DNA of 64,000 nucleotides. Origin: Actinopolymorpha sp. NPDC004070 (lineage in GTDB: Bacteria > Actinomycetota > Actinomycetes > Propionibacteriales > Actinopolymorphaceae). This document shows positions 51,483 to 60,691 of this stretch, piece by piece (position 1 is the stretch's first letter; each line of letters begins with the position of its first letter). Location: NCBI RefSeq assembly GCF_040610475.1, contig NZ_JBEXMJ010000002.1:279541-343540 (forward strand). The letters are read 5' to 3'. The notes under the pieces are model-generated. The model was not told where the DNA came from and did no database searches. It saw only the letters and a list, made by a program, of their open reading frames with translations. Position numbers and translations under genes: made by a program.

Positions 51483-53012
51483 TCAGGCCCCGGACTCGGG
51501 CTGCTCCGACCACCAGCGCAGCAGTTCGGCGCGTACGGCGTCCTTGTCCAGCCGCCCCTCGTCGAGGCGGACCTCCAGCAGGTGCTTGTACGCCCGGCCG
51601 ACCACGGGGCCGGGCGGGATCCCCAGCGTCTGCATGATCTCGTTGCCGTCGAGGTCGGGCCGGATGCTGGCCAGCTCCTCCTGCTCGGCCAGCAGCGCGA
51701 TCCGCTCCTCCAGTTGGTCGTACGTCCGCTGCAGGGCGGCCGCCTTGCGCCGGTTACGGGTGGTGCAGTCGGCGCGGGTGAGCACGTGCAGCCGGTCCAG
51801 GAGCGGGCCGGCGTCCCGGACGTAACGGCGTACGGCGGAGTCGGTCCACTCCCCGCCGCCGTACCCGTGGAACCGCAGGTGCAGCTCGACCAGCCGGGAC
51901 ACCGCGTCCACCTGGTCACCGGAGAACCGCAGCGCCCGCATCCGCTTGGTGGTTATCCGGGCGCCCTTGACCTCGTGGTGGTGGAAGGTCACCCGGCCAC
52001 CGTCCTCGAACCTCCGGGTCGCCGGCTTGCCCACGTCGTGCATCAGCGCGGCGAACCTGGTCACGAAGTCGGGGCCGCCGGTGCCCACCCGGTCCTCCAT
52101 GGCGATCGCCTGGTCGAGGACGGTGAGGCTGTGTTCGTACACGTCCTTGTGGCGGTGGTGCTCGTCGAGCTCCAGCCGCAGGGCGGGCAGCTCGGGCAGC
52201 ACGTGGTCGGCCAGGCCGGTGCCCACGAGAAGCTCCAGCCCGGCGCGGGGGTCGCCGCCGAGGACCAGCTTCACCAGTTCGTCCCGGACCCGCTCCGCGG
52301 ACACGATGGTGATCCGGTCGGCCATCGCGTGGATCGCGGCCACCACCTCCGGCGCCACCGAGAAGCCGAGCTGGCTGGCGAACCTCGCCGCCCGCATCAT
52401 CCGCAGCGGGTCGTCGGTGAAGGAGTCCTTCGGCCGGCCGGGCGTGCGCAACACCCCGGCGGCAAGATCGCTCAGCCCGCCGAACGGATCGACGAACGCC
52501 CGGTCGGGAAGGTTGACCGCGAGCGCGTTGACGGTGAAGTCGCGCCGGCCGAGGTCGCCCTCCAGGGTGTCGCCGAACGTGACCGCGGGCTTGCGGCTGT
52601 CGGGGTCGTACGCCTCCGCACGGAAAGTGGTGATCTCGATCGTCCAGTCACCCTTGCGGGCGCCGATCGTCCCGAACTCGCGGCCGATGTCCCATACCGC
52701 GTCGGCCCAGCCGGTGAGGAGGCGTTCGACCTCGACGGGCCGGGCGCTGGTGGTGAAGTCCAGGTCGAGGCCGAGCCGGCCGAGCAGCGCGTCGCGGACC
52801 GAGCCGCCGACGAGCGCGAGCCGGGCACCGACGGCCTGGAACCTGGCGCCGAGTTCGTCGATCACGGGGGCGATTCGCAGGAGTTCTCGGACTCCGCGCT
52901 GCTGGGCCTCGCTCAGGTGGTCGGTCGACACGGGAGGCAAGCGTACGGCCTCGGCTGAGCCCGGTACGCCGTGGCGGGCGGGGACCGAGTCAGGCACCCC
53001 GCATACGGACAT
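51483..53012 (-). CDS. CCA-adding tRNA nucleotidyltransferase
   Basis: A 509-residue class II nucleotidyltransferase that adds or repairs the 3' CCA of tRNA. The catalytic head has GGSVRDALLGRLGLDLDFTT, with the metal-binding DxD, and GRRDFTVNALA; the tRNA-binding region contains DDPLRMMRAARFASQLGF. A C-terminal HD domain (YEHSLTVLDQ, LMHDVGKP) follows. The start is uncertain: ATG 53012 adds about 28 unordered residues, and the conserved part begins near TDHLSEAQQRG. It diverges from the DUF6049 gene with overlapping promoter space (17 bp apart). Confidence 0.93.
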   Translation of the reverse strand: MSVCGVPDSVPARHGVPGSAEAVRLPPVSTDHLSEAQQRGVRELLRIAPVIDELGARFQAVGARLALVGGSVRDALLGRLGLDLDFTTSARPVEVERLLTGWADAVWDIGREFGTIGARKGDWTIEITTFRAEAYDPDSRKPAVTFGDTLEGDLGRRDFTVNALAVNLPDRAFVDPFGGLSDLAAGVLRTPGRPKDSFTDDPLRMMRAARFASQLGFSVAPEVVAAIHAMADRITIVSAERVRDELVKLVLGGDPRAGLELLVGTGLADHVLPELPALRLELDEHHRHKDVYEHSLTVLDQAIAMEDRVGTGGPDFVTRFAALMHDVGKPATRRFEDGGRVTFHHHEVKGARITTKRMRALRFSGDQVDAVSRLVELHLRFHGYGGGEWTDSAVRRYVRDAGPLLDRLHVLTRADCTTRNRRKAAALQRTYDQLEERIALLAEQEELASIRPDLDGNEIMQTLGIPPGPVVGRAYKHLLEVRLDEGRLDKDAVRAELLRWWSEQPESGA

Positions 53013-53028
53013 GCCCTAGCATCGAGGC

Positions 53029-55329
53029 GTGTTGGCGGGTCGAGCAAGGTTGGCGACCGCCGTCGTGGCGGTGCTGGCGTTGCTGGCCTGCGTGGGCGGC
53101 CTGGTCACGGGGACAGCCACGCCCGCCTCGGCCCAGGTGCCGGGAGTACGCATCCAGATCGACTCCGTGACGCCGTACGCCACCAAAGGGACGAAAAACC
53201 TCCGTCTCACCGGCCGGGTGGTCAACTCCGGGGATGTCGCGCTGTCCACCGTCAACGCGATGTTGTGGTTCGATCAGTCACCCCTCACGTCCCGTGACGA
53301 GCTCACCACCGCGGCCGCCGAGCAGCCGGGGGAACGCCTCGGCACCCGGCTGGACCAGCCGTGGAACCTCGTGGACCAGGTGGCGCTGAGGCTGCGGCCG
53401 CATGCGTCCGCGCGCTTCGACGTCAAAGTGCCGCTGGCACGGCTGGGACTCAGCGCGGCAGGTGTGTACGTCGTGGGCGTCGACATCCGGGCCACGACGC
53501 CGGACTCCAGCCTGCGGGAAACCTGGCGAGCTCGTACCTTCCTGCCGTACCTCCCCGCGGGCACGAAACTGACGCCGGTCGAGGTGGCGTTCGTCCTGCC
53601 CGTCACCGCCCGGCCCCGCCTGGTCGACGGCGACGTCGTGCACGGCCCGGCCGCGAGCAACGACGCCGGTGGGACGGTGGCGCTGAGGGACTTCGCGCCC
53701 GACGGGCGGCTGAGCCGGCTGCTCCAACTCGGCGCCGACCACGACCTGAGCTTCCTCGTCGACCCGTCCCTGCTGGACGAGGCGCGGCGGATGTCCGACG
53801 GGTTCACCACCTCGTCGGGCACCAGGGTCGGCCCCGACCAGACCGCGGACGTACGCCGGTGGCTCAACCGCGCCCGGGGAGTGCTCGCCGCGGGCGACGC
53901 GAAGATGCTGCCGTACGCCGACCCCGACCTGCCCACCCTGCAGCGCTACCACCTCACCGACCGCTTCCCCCAGGCGGTCCGGGCCGCCGCCCAGGCCTCG
54001 GACCAGTACCAGACCGGCGGCACCCTGGTCTGGCCCGGGGCGGGCTACGCCGATGCCGGCACCCTGGAGACGATCGCCGCCAGCAAGGCGCACACGGTGC
54101 TGCTGTCCCAGCGGGCCCTGCCCGCCCTGCCCAAGGACGGCTCCAGCCCGGTGGCGTCGCTGGCCACCCCCGAAGGCGCGGTGACCGCGCTCGTCGCCGA
54201 CCCCTCCCTGACCGCCGGTGGACCGGGCGGGCAGTCCTCGCCGGTGGGCATCCAGCAGCGGTTCCTGAGCGAGACCGCGCTGGCGGCGATGCAGGGCGGC
54301 GACCCGGCCACCACGCTGCGGCGGATGGTCGCGGCGATGCCACGCGACTGGAACCCCGGCGCCTCCGGGGACACGTTGTTCCGCACCGTCGAGTCCGTCT
54401 CCTGGCTGCGCCCCCTCTCGGTCGGTGCGCTGCTGTCCCAGGCGCCGACGGCCTACGGCGGCCCCCTGCGTACGTCCCCCAGCGACACCCGCGCCGAGCT
54501 GAGCCCGCGGCACGTCCAGCACCTGCGCGACCTCGCGGCCAGCTCGGCCATGCTCCTGGACATGCTGGCCGAGCCGGAGCGGTCCCGACCGGCGCTGGAC
54601 CGGGAGTTCCTGCGGGCGGCGTCCACGTCGTGGCGGGGGGACGACGCCGACGCGATCGAACTCGTCGACACCATGAACTCCCGGATCCGCAAGGCCATCG
54701 GCCAGGTCGAGGTCGTCCCGCCACGCCTGGTGACCCTGTCCAGCCAGACCGGCCGGTTCCCGGTGACGATCTGGAACCGCGGCCGCCAGCCGGTGGAGGT
54801 ACGCCTCGAGGTGCGCCCCCGCGACCCCGACATGCTCAAGGTGGCCCCGATCGACCCGGTGCGCGTCGACCCCAACCGCAAGGCGACGGTGAGCGTGACG
54901 GCGCAGGCCCCGGCGGACAGCACGGTCCGGTCCGCGGTGCAGATGGAGGCGCGGGTGACGACCCGCTCCGGAGCGTCGTTCGGCGCCACCCAGCCGTTCT
55001 TCGTCAGGGTCACCGGCTACGGTCGGGTCGGCTGGGTGGTCATCTTCGTCGGCCTGGGGCTGTTGCTGCTGGCCGCCGGTACGCGTATCGTCCGGCGGCT
55101 GCGGGCGGCCGCGGCGGCACGGAGGGCCACGGCCGACGGCGGGGGGGAGGCGGCCGGCACGGCCGGCGAGCCGGGCGGACCCGACGGACCCGCTCCGGAC
55201 GGGCAGGCGCCGGGCAACCCGGCCCGGTCGAACGGCAGGTCCGCCCAGCCGCACGACAGGGATCCAGGCACCCGGCCCGGATCCCAGCCCGGCTCTCCTG
55301 GCCCCGACATGACGAAGGCGAAGCGGTGA
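53029..55329 (+). CDS. DUF6049 secreted/membrane-anchored protein
   Basis: A 766-residue protein conserved before murJ in actinobacteria. It has an N-terminal signal peptide (LATAVVAVLALLACVGGLVT and an A-x-A site before VPGVRI), a large extracellular part, and one transmembrane helix near residue 665 (GWVVIFVGLGLLLLAAG), then a cytoplasmic Gly/Pro-rich tail. The extracellular part ends with a beta-sandwich (RFPVTIWNRGRQPVEVRLEV). TAGCAT lies six bases before the GTG, so translation is probably leaderless. Its stop overlaps murJ (GTGA), suggesting a role in lipid II export or wall synthesis. Function unproved. Confidence 0.87.
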   Translation: MLAGRARLATAVVAVLALLACVGGLVTGTATPASAQVPGVRIQIDSVTPYATKGTKNLRLTGRVVNSGDVALSTVNAMLWFDQSPLTSRDELTTAAAEQPGERLGTRLDQPWNLVDQVALRLRPHASARFDVKVPLARLGLSAAGVYVVGVDIRATTPDSSLRETWRARTFLPYLPAGTKLTPVEVAFVLPVTARPRLVDGDVVHGPAASNDAGGTVALRDFAPDGRLSRLLQLGADHDLSFLVDPSLLDEARRMSDGFTTSSGTRVGPDQTADVRRWLNRARGVLAAGDAKMLPYADPDLPTLQRYHLTDRFPQAVRAAAQASDQYQTGGTLVWPGAGYADAGTLETIAASKAHTVLLSQRALPALPKDGSSPVASLATPEGAVTALVADPSLTAGGPGGQSSPVGIQQRFLSETALAAMQGGDPATTLRRMVAAMPRDWNPGASGDTLFRTVESVSWLRPLSVGALLSQAPTAYGGPLRTSPSDTRAELSPRHVQHLRDLAASSAMLLDMLAEPERSRPALDREFLRAASTSWRGDDADAIELVDTMNSRIRKAIGQVEVVPPRLVTLSSQTGRFPVTIWNRGRQPVEVRLEVRPRDPDMLKVAPIDPVRVDPNRKATVSVTAQAPADSTVRSAVQMEARVTTRSGASFGATQPFFVRVTGYGRVGWVVIFVGLGLLLLAAGTRIVRRLRAAAAARRATADGGGEAAGTAGEPGGPDGPAPDGQAPGNPARSNGRSAQPHDRDPGTRPGSQPGSPGPDMTKAKR

Positions 55330-57023
55330 ACGGTGACGTCGCTGTCCCCCAGAAGAAGGAACCACGAAAGGAGCAGCAGACCAGCCTGCTGCGCGCCAGC
55401 GCGGTCATGGCGGCCGGCACCGTGGTCTCCCGGGTCACCGGCTTCGTCCGCAGCCTGGTCCTCGTCTGGGCACTCGGCACGGCGTTCTTCGCCGACACGT
55501 TCAACCTCGCCAACACGATCCCGAACTCGCTCTACATCCTGATCGCCGGCGGCGCGCTCAACGCGGTCTTCGTCCCCCAGCTCGTCCGGGCGATGAAGAA
55601 CGACCCGGACGGCGGCGTGGCGTTCGCCCAGCGGCTGCTCACGCTGGCGGCCCTCGTCCTGGCCGCCATGAGCGTGGTGGCCGTAGTGTGCGCACCGCTG
55701 CTGGTGCGCGCCTACTCCGGCGCCGCGATGAACGCGCCGGCCAACCGGCCGTACTTCGACCTCGCTGTGGCGTTCGCGTGGTACTGCCTGCCGCAGATCT
55801 TCTTCTACGGCCTGTACGTCATCCTCGGGCAGATGCTGAACGCCCGCGGGCGGTTCGGCCCGATGATGTGGTCGCCGATCCTGAACAACATCGTCTCGAT
55901 CGTGGTGTTCGTGGCGTTCATCGTGATCTCCGACGCGGACAGCCCGCAGGAGATCACCACCGCGCAGATCCTGTTGCTCGGCCTCGGCTCGACCCTCGGC
56001 ATCGCCGTGCAGGCGCTGTGCCTGCTGCCCGTGCTGCGCAGCGCGGGCTTCCGGCTCCGCCCGAGGTTCGACTTCCGGGGCGGCGGCATCGGCAAGTCCG
56101 GCAAGCTGGCGATCTGGACCATCGGCTTCGTCCTGGTCAACCAGGTGTGGTTCATCGTGGCCACCCGGCTGACCACCGCGGTGAGTGCGCAGGCGCTGAC
56201 GAAGTTCGGGCACGACAGCGGATACGGCCTCACGCCGTACCTCAACGCCTACCTCATCCTGATGCTCCCGCACGCGGTGATCACGGTCTCGATCGTGGCC
56301 GCCCTGTTGCCCCGGATGAGCCGGTCGGCGGCCGAGGGCGACGACGGCGCGGTCCGTGACGACCTGTCGTACGGCCTGCGCCTCACGGCGGTGGCGATCA
56401 TCCCGGCGTCGGTCGCGTTCCTCGCCCTCGGCGCCGACATGACCAGCGCGCTGTTCTTCTTCCTGCACGGCGACGCGGACACCAGCGCGCGGTTCATGGG
56501 GTACGTCCTGATGGGTTTCGCGCTCGGACTGATCGGGTTCTCCAGCCACCACATCGTGCTGCGCGGCTTCTACGCCTACGAGGACACCCGCACGCCGGTC
56601 TTCGTCCAGATCGGCGTGGTCGCGGTGGGCATCGTCTGCGCGGTGATCGCCTACACCGTCCTGCCGGTGCAGTGGAAGACGGTGGGCATCGCCGCGTCGT
56701 ACGGCCTGGGCTACTGGATCGGGTTTCTCGGCAGCCTGGTCGTGCTGCGCCGCCGGATGGGCGGGGTCGACGGGCGCCGACTGTTCAGTACGTACGCCCG
56801 GGCCGGCGGGGCGGCCCTGATCCCCGGTGCGCTCGCGTACGCCCTCGCCCGGCTCGTCACCGCGGGGCTCGGCGAGTCCCCGCTGGTGGAACTGCTGGCG
56901 GTGGCCGTGGGCGGCGTGGTCCTGCTCGGGGGATACCTTGTGCTGGCGAGGCTCTTCGCGGTCCGGGAGATCGCCGAGCTCCTCGGCCTTCTCCGTGCTC
57001 GGCTGGGCCGGTCCGCGGCCTGA
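55326..57023 (+). CDS. murJ: lipid II flippase MurJ (MviN)
   Basis: A 565-residue MOP-superfamily transporter with about fourteen helices that moves lipid II across the membrane. Diagnostic stretches are GTVVSRVTGFVRSLVLVWAL near the N-terminus, ADTFNLANTIPNSLYILIAG, the GALNAVFVPQLVRAMK segment and VLRGFYAYEDTRTPVFVQI. It starts at a GTG overlapping the DUF6049 stop. Mycobacterial MurJ is fused to a pseudokinase; here the pseudokinase is a separate gene 113 bp downstream, so the interaction is probably in trans. Confidence 0.96.
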   Translation: MNGDVAVPQKKEPRKEQQTSLLRASAVMAAGTVVSRVTGFVRSLVLVWALGTAFFADTFNLANTIPNSLYILIAGGALNAVFVPQLVRAMKNDPDGGVAFAQRLLTLAALVLAAMSVVAVVCAPLLVRAYSGAAMNAPANRPYFDLAVAFAWYCLPQIFFYGLYVILGQMLNARGRFGPMMWSPILNNIVSIVVFVAFIVISDADSPQEITTAQILLLGLGSTLGIAVQALCLLPVLRSAGFRLRPRFDFRGGGIGKSGKLAIWTIGFVLVNQVWFIVATRLTTAVSAQALTKFGHDSGYGLTPYLNAYLILMLPHAVITVSIVAALLPRMSRSAAEGDDGAVRDDLSYGLRLTAVAIIPASVAFLALGADMTSALFFFLHGDADTSARFMGYVLMGFALGLIGFSSHHIVLRGFYAYEDTRTPVFVQIGVVAVGIVCAVIAYTVLPVQWKTVGIAASYGLGYWIGFLGSLVVLRRRMGGVDGRRLFSTYARAGGAALIPGALAYALARLVTAGLGESPLVELLAVAVGGVVLLGGYLVLARLFAVREIAELLGLLRARLGRSAA

Positions 57024-57136
57024 CGGCCCTCCGGCGCTCGTCGCCGGGCGAGGCGCTCGTAGCATTCGGGCATTAGCATGTAGGCGCAGTCAGACAGTCC
57101 GGGACGGATCCGCGTCCCTCGGCGAGCAGGAGGGCC

Positions 57137-58882
57137 GTGCATCCGACCGATGTCGACCCGGGCGTGACGCTCGCTGGTCGTTACCGTGTCGCCGAGCTTC
57201 TCGCGGAGACGCCCGGCGACGGTGGGGTAGCGCAGACCTGGCGGGCCATCGACGAGGTCCTCTCACGTTCCGTGGTCGTGCACGTGCTGGCCGCGGACGA
57301 CCCGCGGGTCGACCATCTACTGGAGGCGTCCCGGCGGGCCGCGACGGCCGCCGACGTGCGGTTCATCCGGGTGCTCGACGCGCTCCGTGACGACGGGGTC
57401 GCCTACGTCGTCCGCGAATGGGTGGCCGGCCGTAGCCTCGGCGCGCTGCTGGCCGACGGACCGCTGCCACCACAACAGGCCGGACTGCTGGTCCGTGAGG
57501 TGAGCGAGGCGATCGCCCGCGCCCACGACCAGGGTCTTTCCCACGAGCGGCTCGATCCGGACGCGGTGGTGGTCACCGACACCGGGTCCATCAAGATCGT
57601 CGGGCTGGCGACCCAGGCCGCGCTCAGCGGTGCTCGCACCGACGAGGAGACCGGCACCGATCCGCAGCGTGAGGACGCGGTCGGCCTCGGCCGGCTCCTC
57701 TACGCCGCGCTGACCGCGCGCTGGCCGGCCGGTCCACGCAGCGGACTGAACGCCGCACCCCGCGCGGCCGACGGAACACTCCTGTCCCCGCGTCAGTGCC
57801 GGGCAGGCGTTCCACGCCCCCTGGACGAGATCACCGAGCGGATCCTCGACGAGCAGCCCCGGCACGGTGACCCCCTGACCACGCCGCAGCAGATCGCGGC
57901 CGCGCTCACCGAGGTCGTCGGCATGACCCCGATCGAGGGAGTGCTCCCGCCGGCCTCGGCGTCGGGCGACGAGCACGACCACGGTCACCATGCGGGCGGG
58001 CCACCCAACTACGCCGACGCACCCACCCAGGTGGGCGTCCCGCCGGTCGGGGCCACCCGCGGCGACCTCAACGGCCGCGCCCCGGCCCACACCCAGCACA
58101 TCGGTGCCGCCGGCGACCTCGGCGACCAGACCCAGCGGGTCGCCGCCGCCGACATGTCCCACACCGCGATGCATCCGCGCGGCAACTACGCCCCGCCGCA
58201 CCCGCCCGCGCAGGCGCCGCACCACTACCCCGAGCACGAGCGTGAGCAGCGGCCACGCTGGTGGCGGATCGCCGCGGCCTTGGTGGCGCTGCTGGTGCTG
58301 GCCGGCGCCGGGTTGCTGGGCTACCAGCTGATGAGCGCGGCGTTCGACAGCCCCGGTCCCACGAGGACACCCTCGGCCGGTGGCAGCCCCTCCCCCTCCA
58401 AGACCAACGTAGCGGCGGCAGGCTCGCCCATCCGGATCACCGGCGCGAAGGACTTCGACCCGCCGCCGGGGGGGAACGGCGAGGAGCACCCCGAGGACGT
58501 CGACAAGGCCTACGACGGCAACCAGTCCACCTTGTGGACGACGATGAGCTACCACAACAACCCCCAGCTCGGCGGGCTCAAGCCGGGCGTGGGCGTCTGG
58601 TTCGACCTCGGCAAGCCGGCCGACGTGGGCCGGGTCGAGCTCAGCCTGCGCAGCGGCGGCACCGACGTCCAGCTGCGCGCGGCGCCGGAGAGCGCGTCGA
58701 GCGCACCGTCCGCCATCGACGACTGGCAGCAGATCGCCAAGCAGGACGGCGCAGGCGGTGAGGTGACGCTGCGTCCGGACAAGCCGGTGCGCACCCGGTT
58801 CCTGCTGGTCTGGCTGACCAAGCTGCCGCCCGACGGTTCTGACTACCGCGGCGGGATTGCGGAGATCGTCGTACGCCGATGA
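57137..58882 (+). CDS. membrane pseudokinase linked to MurJ
   Basis: A 581-residue protein with an N-terminal Ser/Thr-kinase-like domain (~1-265), one transmembrane helix (~377-397, AAALVALLVLAGAGLLGYQL) and an extracellular discoidin-like beta domain (~435-581). It looks inactive: the VAIK lysine is replaced (VVVHVL), the HRD loop reads SHERLDPDAV and DFG is IVGLA. In mycobacteria the equivalent domain, fused to MviN, binds FhaA when phosphorylated. The activation-site Thr here cannot be placed. GTG 57137 follows AGGAGG. The stop overlaps sigM (ATGA). Confidence 0.88.
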   Translation: MHPTDVDPGVTLAGRYRVAELLAETPGDGGVAQTWRAIDEVLSRSVVVHVLAADDPRVDHLLEASRRAATAADVRFIRVLDALRDDGVAYVVREWVAGRSLGALLADGPLPPQQAGLLVREVSEAIARAHDQGLSHERLDPDAVVVTDTGSIKIVGLATQAALSGARTDEETGTDPQREDAVGLGRLLYAALTARWPAGPRSGLNAAPRAADGTLLSPRQCRAGVPRPLDEITERILDEQPRHGDPLTTPQQIAAALTEVVGMTPIEGVLPPASASGDEHDHGHHAGGPPNYADAPTQVGVPPVGATRGDLNGRAPAHTQHIGAAGDLGDQTQRVAAADMSHTAMHPRGNYAPPHPPAQAPHHYPEHEREQRPRWWRIAAALVALLVLAGAGLLGYQLMSAAFDSPGPTRTPSAGGSPSPSKTNVAAAGSPIRITGAKDFDPPPGGNGEEHPEDVDKAYDGNQSTLWTTMSYHNNPQLGGLKPGVGVWFDLGKPADVGRVELSLRSGGTDVQLRAAPESASSAPSAIDDWQQIAKQDGAGGEVTLRPDKPVRTRFLLVWLTKLPPDGSDYRGGIAEIVVRR

Positions 58883-59631
58883 CCACCAGCACCCCGGACA
58901 CCCTCGCCGAGGGCGGCGGTGCACCAAGCGACCGGGACCTCATCGCGGCACACGTGGCCGGTGACCCGGAGGCGTTCGCCACACTGTTCCGGAGGCACCG
59001 CGACCGGCTGTGGGCGGTTGCGCTGCGCACGATGTCCGACCCGGACGAGGCGGCCGACGCCCTGCAGGACGCGCTGATCTCGGCGTTCCGCAACGCCGGC
59101 CAGTTCCGCGGCGACTCGGCGGTGACCACCTGGCTGCACCGCGTCGTCGTCAACGCCTGCCTGGACCGCATCCGGCGACGTGCCGTCCGGGCGGCCGACC
59201 CGCTGCCTGACGACGACCGCGCGGCCGAGCTCGCCGCCGACCGGCCGCCGGACCCCGCCGAGGCGCAGGAGCTCCGGATCGACGTCCTCACCGCGCTCGA
59301 CTCGCTCAATCCGGACCAGCGGGCGGCGATCGTGCTGGTCGACATGGAGGGCTACTCCGTGGAGGAGGCGGCCCAGATCCTCGACTGTGCCCCGGGGACG
59401 ATCAAGAGCCGATGCGCGCGGGGCCGGGCCAGGCTCGTCCCGCTGCTGGCCCACCTCCGGCCCACAGCCGGAGCCGTTTCCGAGGCCGCCGAAGCCGGGG
59501 GGAACCACCCGGCGGCACCTGACGTCCAACGCGTTCGAGGGGCCCGGAGCGACCAGGATCCCGACCACACCCTGTCGGCGGCCCCCCACCGCCGAGGAGG
59601 CGCGCGACGACGTGGAGGTGAGGCGAAGTGA
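58879..59631 (+). CDS. sigM: ECF sigma factor SigM
   Basis: A 250-residue ECF sigma factor. Region 2 is at residues ~20-90 (LIAAHVAGDPEAFATLFRRH, DEAADALQDALISAF, TTWLHRVVVNACLDRIRRR), region 4 at ~130-190 (LNPDQRAAIVLVDMEGYSVE, APGTIKSRCARGRARL). A ~55-residue Gly/Arg-rich tail follows. The gene lies between the pseudokinase and an anti-sigma factor with overlapping starts and stops on both sides, the order known for sigM in actinobacteria, and upstream of trxB-trxA. It would respond to envelope or oxidative stress. Confidence 0.93.
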   Translation: MTTSTPDTLAEGGGAPSDRDLIAAHVAGDPEAFATLFRRHRDRLWAVALRTMSDPDEAADALQDALISAFRNAGQFRGDSAVTTWLHRVVVNACLDRIRRRAVRAADPLPDDDRAAELAADRPPDPAEAQELRIDVLTALDSLNPDQRAAIVLVDMEGYSVEEAAQILDCAPGTIKSRCARGRARLVPLLAHLRPTAGAVSEAAEAGGNHPAAPDVQRVRGARSDQDPDHTLSAAPHRRGGARRRGGEAK

Positions 59632-60515
59632 CGGCCGGCCCGCACGTTGACGACGACACCCTGGCCGACGCACACGCCGGGCTCCTGTCCGATGCCGAGA
59701 ACGCCCGGATCGACGCCCACCTCGCCGGCTGCGCGGAGTGCGCGGCCGCCGCGGACGCACACGCGGAGCTCGCGCATCTGCTCCGGGAGAGCGCGGCCGT
59801 CCCCACCCAGATACCGTCGGCGGTCGCCGACCGGATGGAGTCGGCCCTCGCGGCGGAGGCCCGCAACCGCGCCACCGAGCAGGCCACCGACCAGCCCGCA
59901 GTGAGCTCGCTCTCTGCTGCCCGCGGAGCTGCCCGCGACCGCGCCGACCGCCGAGCCGGATGGCGTCGTCCGTCCCGGCTCCTCGCCGTCGCCGCCGGCG
60001 TGGCCGTCCTCGCTGCCGGTGCCGGCGTGGCCGGAAGCCTCCTCGCCGACCGCAACGACGTCCCGGTGGCCGGTGGTTCACACTCCACCGCGGCGCGCAC
60101 CCCGTCTCCGTCGACGGCCTCTCCGTCGGTGCGACCGATGCGCCCCAAGAGCTACAGCTTCAGCGCGAAGGCGGCGAAGACGGACTTCTCCGCAGCCGGC
60201 TTCGGCAGCCAGGTGGGCACCGTCCTCGAGGCGGCCGCCCCGAAGGCACCGGGCAAACCGATCGGCCCGCAGAGCAACAACGGCATCGCAGGCGACCCGA
60301 GCCCCTGCGTCACCCGTGTCCTGGACGACGCGGGTGCGGGTGGGACGCTGCTCGACACGGTCGGAGCACGCTTCGCCGGTGCTCCCGTGATCGTCGCGCT
60401 GGTCAGGACCAGCGGTGGCTCCGCGGGCGAACCCAAGGTCCGGGCGTACGCCGTCGCGGGGTGCCCTTCCGCGCAGGCCCACATCGTCCACTCCGCGCAG
60501 GTGCCGGTGCGCTGA
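59628..60515 (+). CDS. anti-SigM zinc-finger membrane protein
   Basis: A 295-residue anti-sigma factor. Its N-terminus contains the ZAS motif HLAGCAEC (HxxxCxxC), which inhibits ECF sigma factors. One transmembrane helix lies at about residues 117-138 (LLAVAAGVAVLAAGAGVAGS), with an extracellular C-terminal domain carrying two Cys (PCVTRV, AGCPSAQ) that may be disulfide-linked. The GTG overlaps the sigM stop (GTGA). Length and topology are typical of the RsmA class. It is followed by the trxBA promoter. Confidence 0.88.
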   Translation: MTAGPHVDDDTLADAHAGLLSDAENARIDAHLAGCAECAAAADAHAELAHLLRESAAVPTQIPSAVADRMESALAAEARNRATEQATDQPAVSSLSAARGAARDRADRRAGWRRPSRLLAVAAGVAVLAAGAGVAGSLLADRNDVPVAGGSHSTAARTPSPSTASPSVRPMRPKSYSFSAKAAKTDFSAAGFGSQVGTVLEAAAPKAPGKPIGPQSNNGIAGDPSPCVTRVLDDAGAGGTLLDTVGARFAGAPVIVALVRTSGGSAGEPKVRAYAVAGCPSAQAHIVHSAQVPVR

Positions 60516-60623
60516 TCCCCGCCACCGCCCACCCGTCGGCTGTGGCCGGCATCGACCGGTTTGTCACCGATGTCACCGGCGGCATCACCGCGCGTGCGGG
60601 CCACCGGGCGACCGGATGGCTCC

Positions 60624-60649
60624 GGAATGCCCGGCGCCTAGGATCGGTT
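60624..60649 (+). promoter_or_regulatory. SigR-type promoter of trxB-trxA
   Basis: GGAAT (60624-60628), 18 bases, then GTT (60647-60649) fits the Streptomyces sigma-R consensus GGAAT-N18-GTT exactly. It lies 43 bases before the trxB GTG. Thioredoxin genes are classic SigR targets induced by disulfide stress, so control is very likely conserved even though sigR is not in the window. SigM promoters are similar, so SigM cannot be excluded. Confidence 0.85.
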
Positions 60650-60691
60650 ACGCATGGGCAGCGTCAGTTGCTTTGGAGAGCGAGGTAGTCC

